DNA of 64,000 bases from JADLHS01 sp044225555 (GCA_044225555.1 JBGAIM010000012.1:1-64000), one strand, 5' to 3'; counted from the stretch's first letter, positions 24,934-33,890 are shown. Program-made: numbers and translations. The notes: generated by a model from the sequence alone, not told the origin.

Positions 24934-25817
24934 ATCAACACGCCCTGTTTGAGCGACGCCAGCGCGTCCGGGCGTTTGGGCACGAATTCCTGCGCCACGT
25001 AACCTTTGAAGCCGGTGGCGAGGATGGCCTCCATGATGCGCGGGTAATGCAACTCCTGAGTGTCATCAATTTCGTTGCGGCCCGGCACGCCGCCGGTGTG
25101 GTAGTGGTCGTAGTATTTGTGGTTCTCCTTGATGGTGGCGCAAACGTCGCCCTCCATGATTTGCATGTGATAAATGTCGTAAAGCAGTTTGAACCGTTCC
25201 GAGCTGATGCGCTTCACGAGTTCCACACCCCACTTCGAGTTGTCGCACTGATAATCCTTGTGGTTCACCTTGCTGTTGAGCAGTTCCATGCAGATGGTCA
25301 CCTTGTATTGCTCCGCCAACGGCATGATGCGCTTCAAACCGATGGCACAGTTCTCCAATCCCTTTTGGTCGTCGAGTCCGTCGCGATTGCCAGAGAAACA
25401 GATCAGCCGCTCGAATCCGGCGTCGGCGGTGGCTTTGATGTGGCCTTCGTAGGCTTGGGCCAGTTTGTCGTGATGCTCGACGCGATTCCAGGCCTTGGTG
25501 ATGCCGCCGAGGCCGTCCACCGTCGGGTTACTGACCATCGAACAGACGAGGCCATGTTTCTTGACCGTCGCAAAATCCGTTGGTTGGAGCAGGTCGACGG
25601 CGACTAGGCCGATCTGTTTGCCGGCAATGCAAAACTGCTCCAGCGGAATCTTGTCGTAACACCACTTGCACGCGGAGTGGTGGATGTTTCCCTTTAGCTT
25701 GGCTGGCTTCGCGTCGTCAGCGGTGGCGTGGGGTGAGAGTTTTGAGGCTACGGCTACCGCGGCGGCGCCGACGGTGACTCTACCGAGAGCAGAACGGCGG
25801 GACATACGAGTTTTCAT
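24921..25817 (-). CDS. Exported TIM-barrel isomerase, hydroxypyruvate isomerase-like (Tat signal)
   Basis: Protein of 298 residues in the xylose isomerase-like TIM-barrel superfamily. The N-terminus has a twin-arginine signal (SRRSALGRVTVGAAAVAVAS). The barrel shows KWCYDKIPLEQFC, ERLICFSGNRDGLDDQ, TICMELLNSKVNHKDYQCD with metal-ligand-like Glu, FKLLYDIYHMQIMEGDV with Asp-x-x-His, YYDHYHTGGVPGRNEID and GYVAQEFVPKRPDAL. This matches the hydroxypyruvate isomerase (Hyi)-like branch common in PVC bacteria. Because it is exported, the substrate is probably a periplasmic sugar or keto acid, not identifiable here. The stop overlaps the cupredoxin start. Confidence 0.82.
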   Translation of the reverse strand: MKTRMSRRSALGRVTVGAAAVAVASKLSPHATADDAKPAKLKGNIHHSACKWCYDKIPLEQFCIAGKQIGLVAVDLLQPTDFATVKKHGLVCSMVSNPTVDGLGGITKAWNRVEHHDKLAQAYEGHIKATADAGFERLICFSGNRDGLDDQKGLENCAIGLKRIMPLAEQYKVTICMELLNSKVNHKDYQCDNSKWGVELVKRISSERFKLLYDIYHMQIMEGDVCATIKENHKYYDHYHTGGVPGRNEIDDTQELHYPRIMEAILATGFKGYVAQEFVPKRPDALASLKQGVLICDV

Positions 25818-25880
25818 GAGCAGGTTTTAACACGAATTCGCGCCCATGGGCACGGAAATTTTGGGTGAATAAATCACCCG

Positions 25881-27305
25881 CTAACCCAGCGCCAATGCGG
25901 TTGTGCTGTCGCCAAATTTTTCGACCGGCGTTCCCATGCAATCAAGCATGGACACGTAGAGGTTGCAGAGCGGAGTGCCTTTGGGGCTGGCGATGTAGCG
26001 GCCGGTCTTGATCCTGCCTCCGCCGCGTCCGGCCAGAATGATCGGCAGGTTGGCGGGATCGTGACTGTTGCCGTCGGACATGCTGGAGCCGAACAACACC
26101 ATGCTGTTGTCGAGCAACGAGCGGTCGCCTTCCTTGATCGCCGCCAGTTTGTCCATCAGATACGCGAGTTGTTCGTTGTGCCAGCGATTGATCTTTGAGT
26201 AAGGCTCAAACTTCGCAGCGTTGTCTTGATGATGACTGAATTCATGATGGGATCCACCCGCGCCGGGTATCAATTGGCCAAAGTTCCTGCTGGAAACATC
26301 GTTCGCAAACATGAAACTGCCGATGCGCGTGCTGTCGGTCCAGAACGACAGCACGATCAAGTCCAGCATGAGCCGCACATGTTCCTGATAATCGCCGGGT
26401 TCGCCCTTGGGTGCGGCGATGTCCTCGCCGGGCCGGGTTTCGGGTTTCCACTGACGTGGATCGGGCTTCGTGAAAAACTCCAGCCGCTTCTCCACGTCGC
26501 GAACCGCGTCGAGATACTCGTCCAGCTTGTATTGATCATCGCGCCCGAGCCGGTCGCGCAGTTTGTTCGCGTCGCCCAGCACCAGATCGAGCAATGCCTT
26601 GCGATCCTCTTTCTTGCGTCGGTCGGTGGCTGAAAGTCGGTCGCCCTTCATTACGCTGAACAGTCGTTCGTAGGCGAGGCGTGGATTAATTTCCTTCGCG
26701 AGCGGCATGCTCGGCGACCGCCAGGAAATGTAACAACCGTAAAGCCGCGTGTAGCCGACGTTGGAATCAATGCCGGAGATGACCGGGTCAATTCCAAGCT
26801 CGAGCGAAGGCAGCGGGGTGAGGTGCCCAATCTGCTCGGCGCACAACTGGTCAATGGACAGCCCGCCGACGCTGATGTCTTTACCGGCCGTCTTGCGAAC
26901 CGGAAGCCCGGTTAGAAAGTTCGCGGTCTTCGCATAATGACCATCGCCTTGGTGACTGTGTTGTTTGTCGAGCCCGGAGAAGACCAGCAGTTTGTCGCGG
27001 TGTTTTGCCAGCGGTTGCAGCGCGAAGGGCAACTCAAAATCGGCTCCGGCCCGATCGGGAAACCAGTTCTTGGTCCAGACGCCGTTGGGGAAATAAATAC
27101 ATGCCATGCGCACCGGCGCTTGCACGCTGGATGCCGCTTTGGCCGAGGCGAGCGCATCCGGCGCGGCCATCGCCTCCAGCTTGCCCATCGCATCGAGCAG
27201 CGGCAGGCCGAGCATCGCGCCCGCGCCTTTGAGGAACGAGCGGCGTGGCATGCGCCAGTTGCGCTCCAGAATTGCCGGCGACTTCTCGATGGGCTTGGTT
27301 TGCAT
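25881..27305 (-). CDS. DUF1552 family protein (Tat-exported)
   Basis: Protein of 474 residues. The Tat signal is MPRRSFLKGAGAMLGLPLLD. The body has family features: RMACIYFPNGVWTKNWFPD, LLVFSGLDKQHSHQGDGHYA, FLTGLPVRKTAGKDISVG, DSNVGYTRLYGCYISWRSPS, SMVLFGSSMSDGNSHDPANL and LPIILAGRGGGRIKTG. DUF1552 proteins are nearly always encoded next to DUF1592-type cytochromes in Planctomycetes and Verrucomicrobia, as here (9 bp apart). Fold resembles sulfatase/phosphatase-like DUF1501 relatives; the activity is unproven. Confidence 0.9.
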   Translation of the reverse strand: MQTKPIEKSPAILERNWRMPRRSFLKGAGAMLGLPLLDAMGKLEAMAAPDALASAKAASSVQAPVRMACIYFPNGVWTKNWFPDRAGADFELPFALQPLAKHRDKLLVFSGLDKQHSHQGDGHYAKTANFLTGLPVRKTAGKDISVGGLSIDQLCAEQIGHLTPLPSLELGIDPVISGIDSNVGYTRLYGCYISWRSPSMPLAKEINPRLAYERLFSVMKGDRLSATDRRKKEDRKALLDLVLGDANKLRDRLGRDDQYKLDEYLDAVRDVEKRLEFFTKPDPRQWKPETRPGEDIAAPKGEPGDYQEHVRLMLDLIVLSFWTDSTRIGSFMFANDVSSRNFGQLIPGAGGSHHEFSHHQDNAAKFEPYSKINRWHNEQLAYLMDKLAAIKEGDRSLLDNSMVLFGSSMSDGNSHDPANLPIILAGRGGGRIKTGRYIASPKGTPLCNLYVSMLDCMGTPVEKFGDSTTALALG

Positions 27306-27314
27306 TTTGGCTGG

Positions 27315-29270
27315 TTAGGGATTGTGCCTGGCGTAAAAACGATGCTGGAACGGATAGCTCGTGGCGATCGTTTCGATCAGCACATCGGTGCGCCAGTCGT
27401 TTTGCGCTAGGGCTTTCATGGCCTCATCAATAACGCAGTTGTCGAACTGGTTCAACTCCCGACCAAAGGCGAAGCCAGTCATTTTGCGGGCCAGGTGTCG
27501 CATGATCCCGTCCTTGCGGGCGAGCAGCACTTTCTTCAATCCGGCCGGACCTTCGTACACCTCGCCCGACGGCAGCGTGCCTTTGGCGTCAACCGGCGTG
27601 CCATGCAGTTGATCTCGCCACCGGCCCAGCTCATCGAAGTTCTCCAGCCCGAAGCCAAGCGGGTCCATTTTGTCGTGACAGGCGGCGCATTCAGCTTTGA
27701 CCCGGTGCTGTTCCAGTTGTTTGCGCAGGGAAAGGCCCCCCGGCTCCGCCGCGGCAGCTTCGTTCAACGTGGGTACGTTGGGCGGTGGCGGTGGAATCTT
27801 TTCACCCAACAGGGCGTCGAGGATCCAACGCCCGCGCAGGACCGGGCTGGTGCGCAATGGGTATGAGGTCAAGGCGTGGACGCCAGCCATCCCAAGCACA
27901 CCACCGCGCCGCGCGTCGGCCAGCTGCACGGGGCGCAGTTCATCGCCGATCACGCCCTCCAGACCGTAGAGTTCGGCGAGCCGCTGATTGGCAAACGTGT
28001 ATTGGCTGTCAATTAACTCGAGCAGGGAGCGGTTCTCGCGGACGAGATAGTTGAAGTAGGCCGCGACCTCACCCTTCATGGCATGAGCGAGAACGTCATC
28101 GAACTCCGGATACTTCGTCGCATCGGGCTTCACTTCGCCACCCAGCCGGTCCAGGTCCAACCATTGCAGTGCGAACCGCTCGCCTAGTGCGGCGGCCTTC
28201 GGGTCTTTCAACATCCGCTGGACTTGCGCGCGATAGAGGTTGGTGTCAGAAAGTCTGCCTTCTTCAGCCAGCTTCAGGAGTTGTTCATCCGGCATCGAGG
28301 ACCAGAGAAAATACGAGAGCTTGCTCGCCAGTGGAATGTCCGCCAACCGTTGAACGCCAGGCTTGGCCGGCTCCGGTTCGCTGAGAAAGAGAAAGTTCGG
28401 CGAAATCAACGCGGCCTGAAGCGCGAGGCGCACCGAGGCGGTGAAGCCGTCGCCGCGCTGATTGGCCCGCGCAAACAACTTCATCAACTCGTCCACTTCC
28501 TCATTGGTCAACGGGCGACGCCACGCGCGCCGGGCGAACGCGGAGATCACCTCCCGTGCAGCGGGGGTGGGCTTTTCAAACCAGCCCGGCTCGCGAAACA
28601 GAATTCGTTCCCGGGCCGCGCGCAGTTCTCGATTCTGCCCGCGCGCTTTGTCCGGCAGGATCACTTGAGTGACTTGTTCAGCCGCGGCGAGGTACTTCTC
28701 GATGTGAATGGAAGAGGTGAACAATGTGTCGCCGGTGGTATCGAATCCTTCCCCACCGCCGCCGTCGGCGGGGAGCAGTTCCTCGAGTTTGAAGTCATAC
28801 TCGACGCCGAAGAGATCGCGAATGGTGTTGATGTATTCTGCGCGATTGAGCCGCCGGCTCATCACGTGGCCGCGATAGAAGTTGATGGTGCGATCGGAGG
28901 CGATTTGGTTGCAGTCCGGTTTGTTGGGTTTCGGCAGTTCTTGGAGAAAGTTCCTGAACGTCTCAAACTCGCTGAAACTGAGTTCGCCGGCTTTCTTGGG
29001 CGGCATCTCATAGGACTGCACCTTCTCCAGCACGGTCTGCCACAATTCCGGTTCGGCTTTGATGGCATCCAGATTCTCGAAGCGATCCAGGACGACATCG
29101 CCCTTCTTTTTTTCCGCATTGTGGCAGTCGTAACACTTCCGCGTCATCAACGGGCGGATTTCCTTGGTGTAATTCTCCGCGAGATCGGCGTGAGCGGTCA
29201 GTCGGCTAGCCAGCAGCGTGGCCAAAATCGCTGCCAGCAGCCGGCAGACTGGGCTCAACAATCGAATCAC
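27315..29270 (-). CDS. PVC cytochrome c protein with DUF1587-DUF1592-DUF1588-DUF1585 domains
   Basis: Exported protein of 651 residues. After a hydrophobic signal (VCRLLAAILATLLASRLTA) comes a cytochrome-like haem site CYDCHNAEKKKGDVV, then DUF1587 (RLNRAEYINTIRDLFGVEYD), DUF1595/1592 (FARRAWRRPLTNEEVDELM, LASKLSYFLWSSMPDEQLL), DUF1588 (RRGGVLGMAGVHALTSYPLR, CAACHDKMDPLGFGLENFD, a second CxxCH) and DUF1585 (SGEVYEGPAGLKKVLLARKD). The order is standard for this PVC family, proposed to act in extracellular polymer oxidation. No ATG precedes the signal peptide, so the GTG at 29270 is chosen. The superoxide dismutase gene ends 20 bp upstream. Confidence 0.9.
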   Translation of the reverse strand: MIRLLSPVCRLLAAILATLLASRLTAHADLAENYTKEIRPLMTRKCYDCHNAEKKKGDVVLDRFENLDAIKAEPELWQTVLEKVQSYEMPPKKAGELSFSEFETFRNFLQELPKPNKPDCNQIASDRTINFYRGHVMSRRLNRAEYINTIRDLFGVEYDFKLEELLPADGGGGEGFDTTGDTLFTSSIHIEKYLAAAEQVTQVILPDKARGQNRELRAARERILFREPGWFEKPTPAAREVISAFARRAWRRPLTNEEVDELMKLFARANQRGDGFTASVRLALQAALISPNFLFLSEPEPAKPGVQRLADIPLASKLSYFLWSSMPDEQLLKLAEEGRLSDTNLYRAQVQRMLKDPKAAALGERFALQWLDLDRLGGEVKPDATKYPEFDDVLAHAMKGEVAAYFNYLVRENRSLLELIDSQYTFANQRLAELYGLEGVIGDELRPVQLADARRGGVLGMAGVHALTSYPLRTSPVLRGRWILDALLGEKIPPPPPNVPTLNEAAAAEPGGLSLRKQLEQHRVKAECAACHDKMDPLGFGLENFDELGRWRDQLHGTPVDAKGTLPSGEVYEGPAGLKKVLLARKDGIMRHLARKMTGFAFGRELNQFDNCVIDEAMKALAQNDWRTDVLIETIATSYPFQHRFYARHNP

Positions 29271-29290
29271 GACCGGGTACGGCTGGTGAT

Positions 29291-30004
29291 TTACTTCGCC
29301 AGCTTGGCGTAACGGTCGGCGACGAAGTCCCAGTTCACGACGTTCCACCACGCGGTGATGTAATCCGCGCGCTTGTTTTGATACTTGAGGTAGTAGGCGT
29401 GTTCCCAGACATCCACGCCGAGCAAGGGTTGTTTGCCCGCCGTCAAGGGGTTGTCCTGGTTGGCCGACCCTTCAATGGCCAGTTTGCCATTGTTCACAAC
29501 CAGCCAGGCCCAGCCGCTGCCGAACTGGCCCAGCCCGGCTTTACTGAGGGTTTCCTTGAACGCAGCCAAGCTTCCAAAGCTCGATTCGATGGCTTTGGCG
29601 AGTTCACCCTTGGGATCACCGCCACCGCCCTTCTTCATCATTTGCCAGAACAGCGAGTGGTTGTAGTGACCGCCGCCATTGTTGCGGACTGCTGTGCGAA
29701 TTTTCTCCGGGACGGAGTTCAAATCTTTGACGAGGTCTTCAACTGACTTCTTGCCCGCATCGGGAAAATCGGCGACGGCTTTGTTGAGATTGTCCACGTA
29801 GGCCTTGTGATGCCGATCGTGGTGAATTTCCATTGTCTTCGCGTCAATGTGGGGTTCGAGCGCGTCGAATGCGTAGGGCAGTGGCGGCAGCGTGAACGGA
29901 CCAGTCGGCCCCGCGGGTGCGTTTTGGGCGATTACTTGGGGAACAATGGTCGCGGCGGCAGCAGCGAGCGCGGTGGTTTGGATGGCTTGGCGTCGGGTCA
30001 TCAT
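29291..30004 (-). CDS. sod: Superoxide dismutase (Mn/Fe family) with Tat signal
   Basis: Exported SOD of 237 residues. Twin-arginine leader TRRQAIQTTALAAAAATIVP is unusual for this normally cytosolic enzyme. Metal ligands are all present: His in MEIHHDRHHKAYVDNLN, His in GGGHYNHSLFWQMM, Asp and His in GVDVWEHAYYLKYQNKRADY. The block GQFGSGWAWLVVN completes the fold. The G-G-H-Y-N-H pattern suggests a Mn-type or cambialistic enzyme. It removes superoxide in the periplasm, and is the first gene of the minus-strand run with the DUF1592 cytochrome, whose redox chemistry could generate superoxide (inference). Confidence 0.95.
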   Translation of the reverse strand: MMTRRQAIQTTALAAAAATIVPQVIAQNAPAGPTGPFTLPPLPYAFDALEPHIDAKTMEIHHDRHHKAYVDNLNKAVADFPDAGKKSVEDLVKDLNSVPEKIRTAVRNNGGGHYNHSLFWQMMKKGGGGDPKGELAKAIESSFGSLAAFKETLSKAGLGQFGSGWAWLVVNNGKLAIEGSANQDNPLTAGKQPLLGVDVWEHAYYLKYQNKRADYITAWWNVVNWDFVADRYAKLAK

Positions 30005-30080
30005 AGTAGGGCTTTTGGTTTTTGTTTCTTGCGACTCTATCTTCGACGGGGTGAGTAATGCAACTGTTCAACCGCCGGTC

Positions 30081-30151
30081 ATCTTGCTCTTAATCTTCAT
30101 CGTAATCTTAATCACTCATTTTGTGTCGGGATTACGATTACGAGCAAGATT
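30081..30151. repeat. Second copy of the AT-rich TAATC/GATTA inverted repeat
   Basis: Left arm 30081-30113 (ATCTTGCTCTTAATCTTCAT and on) and right arm 30130-30151 are near reverse complements. Unit structure matches the element at 4663-4744. It sits between the GIY-YIG-like gene and sod, with the sod promoter on one side. Confidence 0.75.
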
Positions 30152-30158
30152 TCGCAGG

Positions 30159-30773
30159 CTAGACCTCAAGTTGCTCTGGCAATCCCAGAATCTTCTTGGG
30201 GGCAACGATGCGAATGGTGATTGGCGTCTCGGTGCTCAACTTCGGCAGGTAACGAACGTCAGGTGGAAACAGGCTGGACGCCACCTTGTCTTTGCGGATC
30301 TGCTTGGCGATGGCGCCTTCAATGCGGCGGCGCATGCGATCTTCGGTGGCCAATGGTGCGACGAATGCCTTTTCCAGTTTGAAACACGCCCGGGCGGCCT
30401 CAAAGAGGGCCGGCCCTTCACGCAAAAACTCCGGCAGATTGGCGTGTCGACCCGGACGCCACAAACCGTCCCACAAGACTTTAATTTCACCACGCGCCAT
30501 CGCTTGAGGATCGCAAATGCGGAAGTTGCCGCCGAGGGTCTGGATGACGTGCTCCTTCAACCGCGCATAAAATGAAGTACCCGTCTGTCCGATGTGCGTG
30601 ATGCGATAACTCTCGCCGACCTGAACGGCGGTAAAGAAAATCCCGGCAGCCTTGCGATGCACGCAATCAGCCAGCACGTCTTTGCTCTCGTTGCAAATTA
30701 TGTGCGGCCCGTTGAAGGCGACGGTTAGCTGTTCGCCTGCCGAAGCTGAGATCTTTGCTGGAGATCGTTTCAT
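30159..30773 (-). CDS. GIY-YIG nuclease-like protein, hypothetical
   Basis: Protein of 204 residues with no signal peptide. The segment GIFFTAVQVGESYRITHIGQ followed by TGTSFYARLKEHVIQTLGG resembles the GIY-YIG fold core (G-I-[FY]...Y-I-G-x-T...R-L-x-x-H), but the first tyrosines are replaced (GIFF, RITHIG), so catalytic competence is doubtful. The rest is basic and helical. Two starts are possible, GTG at 30803 and ATG at 30773; the ATG is preferred. No nearby gene suggests its role. Confidence 0.5.
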   Translation of the reverse strand: MKRSPAKISASAGEQLTVAFNGPHIICNESKDVLADCVHRKAAGIFFTAVQVGESYRITHIGQTGTSFYARLKEHVIQTLGGNFRICDPQAMARGEIKVLWDGLWRPGRHANLPEFLREGPALFEAARACFKLEKAFVAPLATEDRMRRRIEGAIAKQIRKDKVASSLFPPDVRYLPKLSTETPITIRIVAPKKILGLPEQLEV

Positions 30774-30872
30774 GATTGCGTCTGAGGCTGAGCGTAAACT
30801 CACGAAGAGTCTGAGTGAAGATGGAAGTAGTTGGAGAAATGCGAGCGAAGATAGAGCTTGGCAGGGATTTCC

Positions 30873-31562
30873 TTACTGACTTTGCTTGGTTTGTTCTCGC
30901 ACGAGGAACCATTCAAAGCGCAGTTGAACTTCGTCGTGGGCAAGTTTGATTTCCTGGCCTGAAGATGCACCAGAACCGGGCGATAGGCGAACGGTTGGAG
31001 GTCGAATGCTGAAGTCGGTCATTCTGACGGAGACATTCCCGGTTATCTTGAGCTTGCCGTTACCAAGCGGGAAGACTCGAATCGGCATTGAGACCTGATT
31101 TGTAATTCCGGCAACGATCAGTGCTCCTCGAGATTCAAATGCATAACCGTCCGCCTCCGTTTCAGGTGCTGTCTTGAGAACGAGTTCATTCAGCCGATAG
31201 AGAATGTTGGAGGACGTCTGCTCGCGCAGGAGTTCATGCAGATTTCTGTTCATGGTCTTGCCGGTCGGCTTGCCATTTAAATCAACACCTTGCAGGGAGG
31301 CAACGGGAATGGAAACCTCAGTCTGGGCAGAAACTTTGCCGAGGCGGACTTTCTGCCGTGGCTCAATCGGAAAGCCAGCGCCAACTTCGAGCAAGCCGTT
31401 GATGGTTTCGCCTTGAACTTGCCAGTCATGCAACGTGCCTGTGCCCTCGATCCTTACTCGGCTTTCCTGTTCTGACCGAAAGCGGACCAATTGATCGGCG
31501 GCATGAAGCAATGTGGAAAGGAGCAATGCCAGGCCAACCATTGCTTTGATTTTGAGGCTCAT
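30873..31562 (-). CDS. YceI-family periplasmic protein
   Basis: Protein of 229 residues with a signal peptide (MSLKIKAMVGLALLLSTLLHA). The lipocalin-like YceI fold is seen as SRVRIEGTGTLHDWQVQG, the strand VSIPVASLQGVDLNGKP, MNRNLHELLREQTSSNILYR, YAFESRGALIVAGITNQVSM and FPLGNGKLKITGNVSVRMTD. YceI proteins bind isoprenoid lipids or quinones in the periplasm; the ligand here is unknown. It follows the cysteine desulfurase gene by 7 bp, so probably one transcript. Confidence 0.88.
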   Translation of the reverse strand: MSLKIKAMVGLALLLSTLLHAADQLVRFRSEQESRVRIEGTGTLHDWQVQGETINGLLEVGAGFPIEPRQKVRLGKVSAQTEVSIPVASLQGVDLNGKPTGKTMNRNLHELLREQTSSNILYRLNELVLKTAPETEADGYAFESRGALIVAGITNQVSMPIRVFPLGNGKLKITGNVSVRMTDFSIRPPTVRLSPGSGASSGQEIKLAHDEVQLRFEWFLVREQTKQSQ

Positions 31563-31569
31563 GGCGACT

Positions 31570-32703
31570 TTATTTCCCTCCATGCACCTCGCCGTAGACC
31601 TTCACGATGCCCTTTTCCAACGCTTCCCAATCGGCGGCGGTGGTTTCCCAGCCGCTGCTGAAGCGCAGGACTTGCGTGACTTGACCGGCTTTGTAACCCA
31701 TCGCGCTGAGCACGTGTGAGGGTTCTTCCTTGCCGGTGGTGCAAGCCGAGCCGGTGCTAACGGCGAAGCCCGCTTTGTCGAGGCGCGTGACCCAGCGTTG
31801 CTGGCCACCCTCGGGCATCAAGGCGGAGGTCGTGTTCCACAAGCGCGGTGTGTTGAGGCCAACAACCGTTGTGCCGGGCACTTGGCGGAGCAGGAGTTTT
31901 TCAAACTTCTCCTTCCACTCGGCACGGGTCTGATGATGGTTCTCGGCTAGTTGCTTTTCGCGCACGTCGAGCGCGGCAAGCATCGAGATGATGATGGGCA
32001 AATTCTCTGTGCCGGCGCGCTGGCCGCGTTCCTGTTTGCCACCGAAAAGGAGTGAATTAACTTTGCTCTTGTTGGGCACCTTGAGAAAACCCACGCCGCG
32101 CGGGCCGCCGAATTTATGCGCCGCGCCAGTGACGAAATCGCATTCGCCCAAACCTTTGGCGGGCATTTTGCCGAGCCATTGGACCGCGTCGGTGAAGAAC
32201 GGCACCTCATACGCCTGGCAGATGGCAAGGAGTTCGCGCCATGGCTGGATCACGCCGGTTTCGTTGTTGGCGCACATGACGCTGACGACGCCGGGGCGCT
32301 TGTCGGCGATTTCCTGCGTGAACCAGTCCATGTCCACTACGCCGTCGTGCGTCACAGGAATCACCTTCGCGCGTTTGCCGAAGTAATGCTTCGTCGAATC
32401 GTGGACGCAGGGATGTTCGATGGCGCTGATCCAGACTTCGGCATCTGGGTTGAGTGTTTGCGCGAAGTGATGCATGGCCATGTTGTTGGCCTCGGTCGCG
32501 CCGCTGGTCCAGATGATGTCGCTCGGATGACAACCCAGGTGGTGCGCGAGTTTTTCGCGGGCCTCGGTCATCGCCTTGTTCGCGGCGAGGCCGAACGCGT
32601 GCGGGCTGGAGGGATTGCCGTGAATCTTCTCGGTGGCTTCGAGCCAGGCCTCGCGGGCCTCGCGCATGACCGGCGCGGTGGCGTTGTAATCGAAATAAAA
32701 CAT
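31570..32703 (-). CDS. Cysteine desulfurase / class V aminotransferase (NifS/IscS family)
   Basis: PLP enzyme of 377 residues that releases sulfur from cysteine for Fe-S or tRNA thiolation. Signature elements: FYFDYNATAPVMREAREAWL, IIWTSGATEANNMAMHHFAQ, CANNETGVIQP, PLP lysine in GAAHKFGGPRGVGFL, and RGQRAGTENLPIIISML. The sulfur-transfer loop is STGSACTTGKEEPSHVLSAMG, with the catalytic Cys. The frame runs upstream to 32796 but the family start is MFYFDYNAT at 32703. No IscU or SufE partner is adjacent. It precedes yceI on the same strand. Confidence 0.92.
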   Translation of the reverse strand: MFYFDYNATAPVMREAREAWLEATEKIHGNPSSPHAFGLAANKAMTEAREKLAHHLGCHPSDIIWTSGATEANNMAMHHFAQTLNPDAEVWISAIEHPCVHDSTKHYFGKRAKVIPVTHDGVVDMDWFTQEIADKRPGVVSVMCANNETGVIQPWRELLAICQAYEVPFFTDAVQWLGKMPAKGLGECDFVTGAAHKFGGPRGVGFLKVPNKSKVNSLLFGGKQERGQRAGTENLPIIISMLAALDVREKQLAENHHQTRAEWKEKFEKLLLRQVPGTTVVGLNTPRLWNTTSALMPEGGQQRWVTRLDKAGFAVSTGSACTTGKEEPSHVLSAMGYKAGQVTQVLRFSSGWETTAADWEALEKGIVKVYGEVHGGK

Positions 32704-32880
32704 CGGCACAGAGGATAGGAAAAATAGCGGGGTAGAAAAGGAGAAAGGGCGGGCGACCAGAGAGCGGCTAGATGCTTTGAATCTAAGATGGAGCATTTCT
32801 CCACAAAGGTGATCACCGGTGCGGCATGGCCAGAGTCAGTTCTGATTTGTCAATTCCCGGCCAAGGCCTGAACCTCGCCC

Positions 32881-33492
32881 TCACTGATTCATCTGGTAGA
32901 TCATTTCAGCGAGTAAAAATGCGTATGCAGCCGCTAACACAGTTGCGATGAGGACCAGACTATTTCGGGTCGTTTTCCCGGTGAAAAATCGAACGCATCC
33001 ATAGCACACCATCAACGCCCCCAACACGAACCCAAGAATTGTGCGTTCGCTTTGTAACATCGAGAGGCCTAACACAGTGCCGCCCACAGTTCCGCCGAGC
33101 AAACCACCAATTGCGGCACCGAGAAAGGTCCATGGTGTAATTTTACGATCCTTCGTGTCCTCCTGATGTTCGGCAACTACTCTGTCTGATATTTCGGCGA
33201 TCTCCTCGGGAGGCAGTGTGGCCGAGCGCATCTGGTCTTTCACACGGGAAGGCGGTAAGCCTTTTTGGAGCGAATCCCGCGCATCCTGCGTCAGACGTTG
33301 GATCTCTTTGGTCCTTTCCGCCTGCAGTTGCAGACGTTGGATGAGCGCTTCCGGGCCACCCCGTTGCTTGATGACGCCTGACAGGGCCTCCTTGGCCTCA
33401 GGGGTGTATTCATCTTTGCGAATCCACACATCGAAGAGCTCTACGTCAGAGTAACTGCTGTATTTGTCGTTTAGTTCCTGGACGGTTGGCAT
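32881..33492 (-). CDS. Hypothetical membrane protein with helical N-terminal domain
   Basis: Protein of 203 residues. The first 120 are polar and helical (VQELNDKYSSYSDVELFDVW, LIQRLQLQAERTKEIQRLTQ), without a signal peptide. The C-terminal third has three hydrophobic segments: TFLGAAIGGLLGGTVGGTVL, TILGFVLGALMVCYGCVRFF and LVLIATVLAAAYAFLLAEM. Glycine zippers (GGLLGGTVGG) suggest tight helix packing. No family recognised. Codon use is more AT-rich than its neighbours. It stands alone, flanked by a 177-bp gap and a repeat-rich 557-bp gap. Confidence 0.65.
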   Translation of the reverse strand: MPTVQELNDKYSSYSDVELFDVWIRKDEYTPEAKEALSGVIKQRGGPEALIQRLQLQAERTKEIQRLTQDARDSLQKGLPPSRVKDQMRSATLPPEEIAEISDRVVAEHQEDTKDRKITPWTFLGAAIGGLLGGTVGGTVLGLSMLQSERTILGFVLGALMVCYGCVRFFTGKTTRNSLVLIATVLAAAYAFLLAEMIYQMNQ

Positions 33493-33680
33493 AGTATCCT
33501 CATTTATTGGCTGGATCGGTCACATCACCGCCAGGGCCAGCTCCTGTTGGTGGCGACAGGGGCACAAGTGCCAAATAGCTGCACGGGATAAGGGCTGTGG
33601 GATCACTGGTCGAGAGGCCGGTGCGAAGGGCGGGCGTCCGGCAGGCATAGGTCACACGTTGCGGTTTGTAGGTACGGCAC

Positions 33681-33740
33681 GGGGGCGAGTGCAGTTGCCG
33701 AAAACAACTGCCGACGAACAGCAGCCGCCTTCGTCTCCAA
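33681..33740. repeat. 60-nt dispersed repeat with GCAGTTG hairpin, copy 1
   Basis: Nearly identical to 41873-41932, with differences confined to a 7-nt centre. It contains the perfect stem GCAGTTG/CAACTGC with loop CCGAAAA, then CAGCCGCCTTCGTCTCCAA. Confidence 0.85.
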
Positions 33741-33890
33741 CGTCCAGCCTCCCTCCAGCCGTCCAATTCTGGCAAGCGCAATTGCTCATCCTTTCTTGGC
33801 CGGACTTCGCCAAGCCACCTAATCCCAGCCAAATCATCACGAAGCCCGGGGAACAACAAGGCCGTTCGGAGTGCGCCCGCCCTCTCTGCC

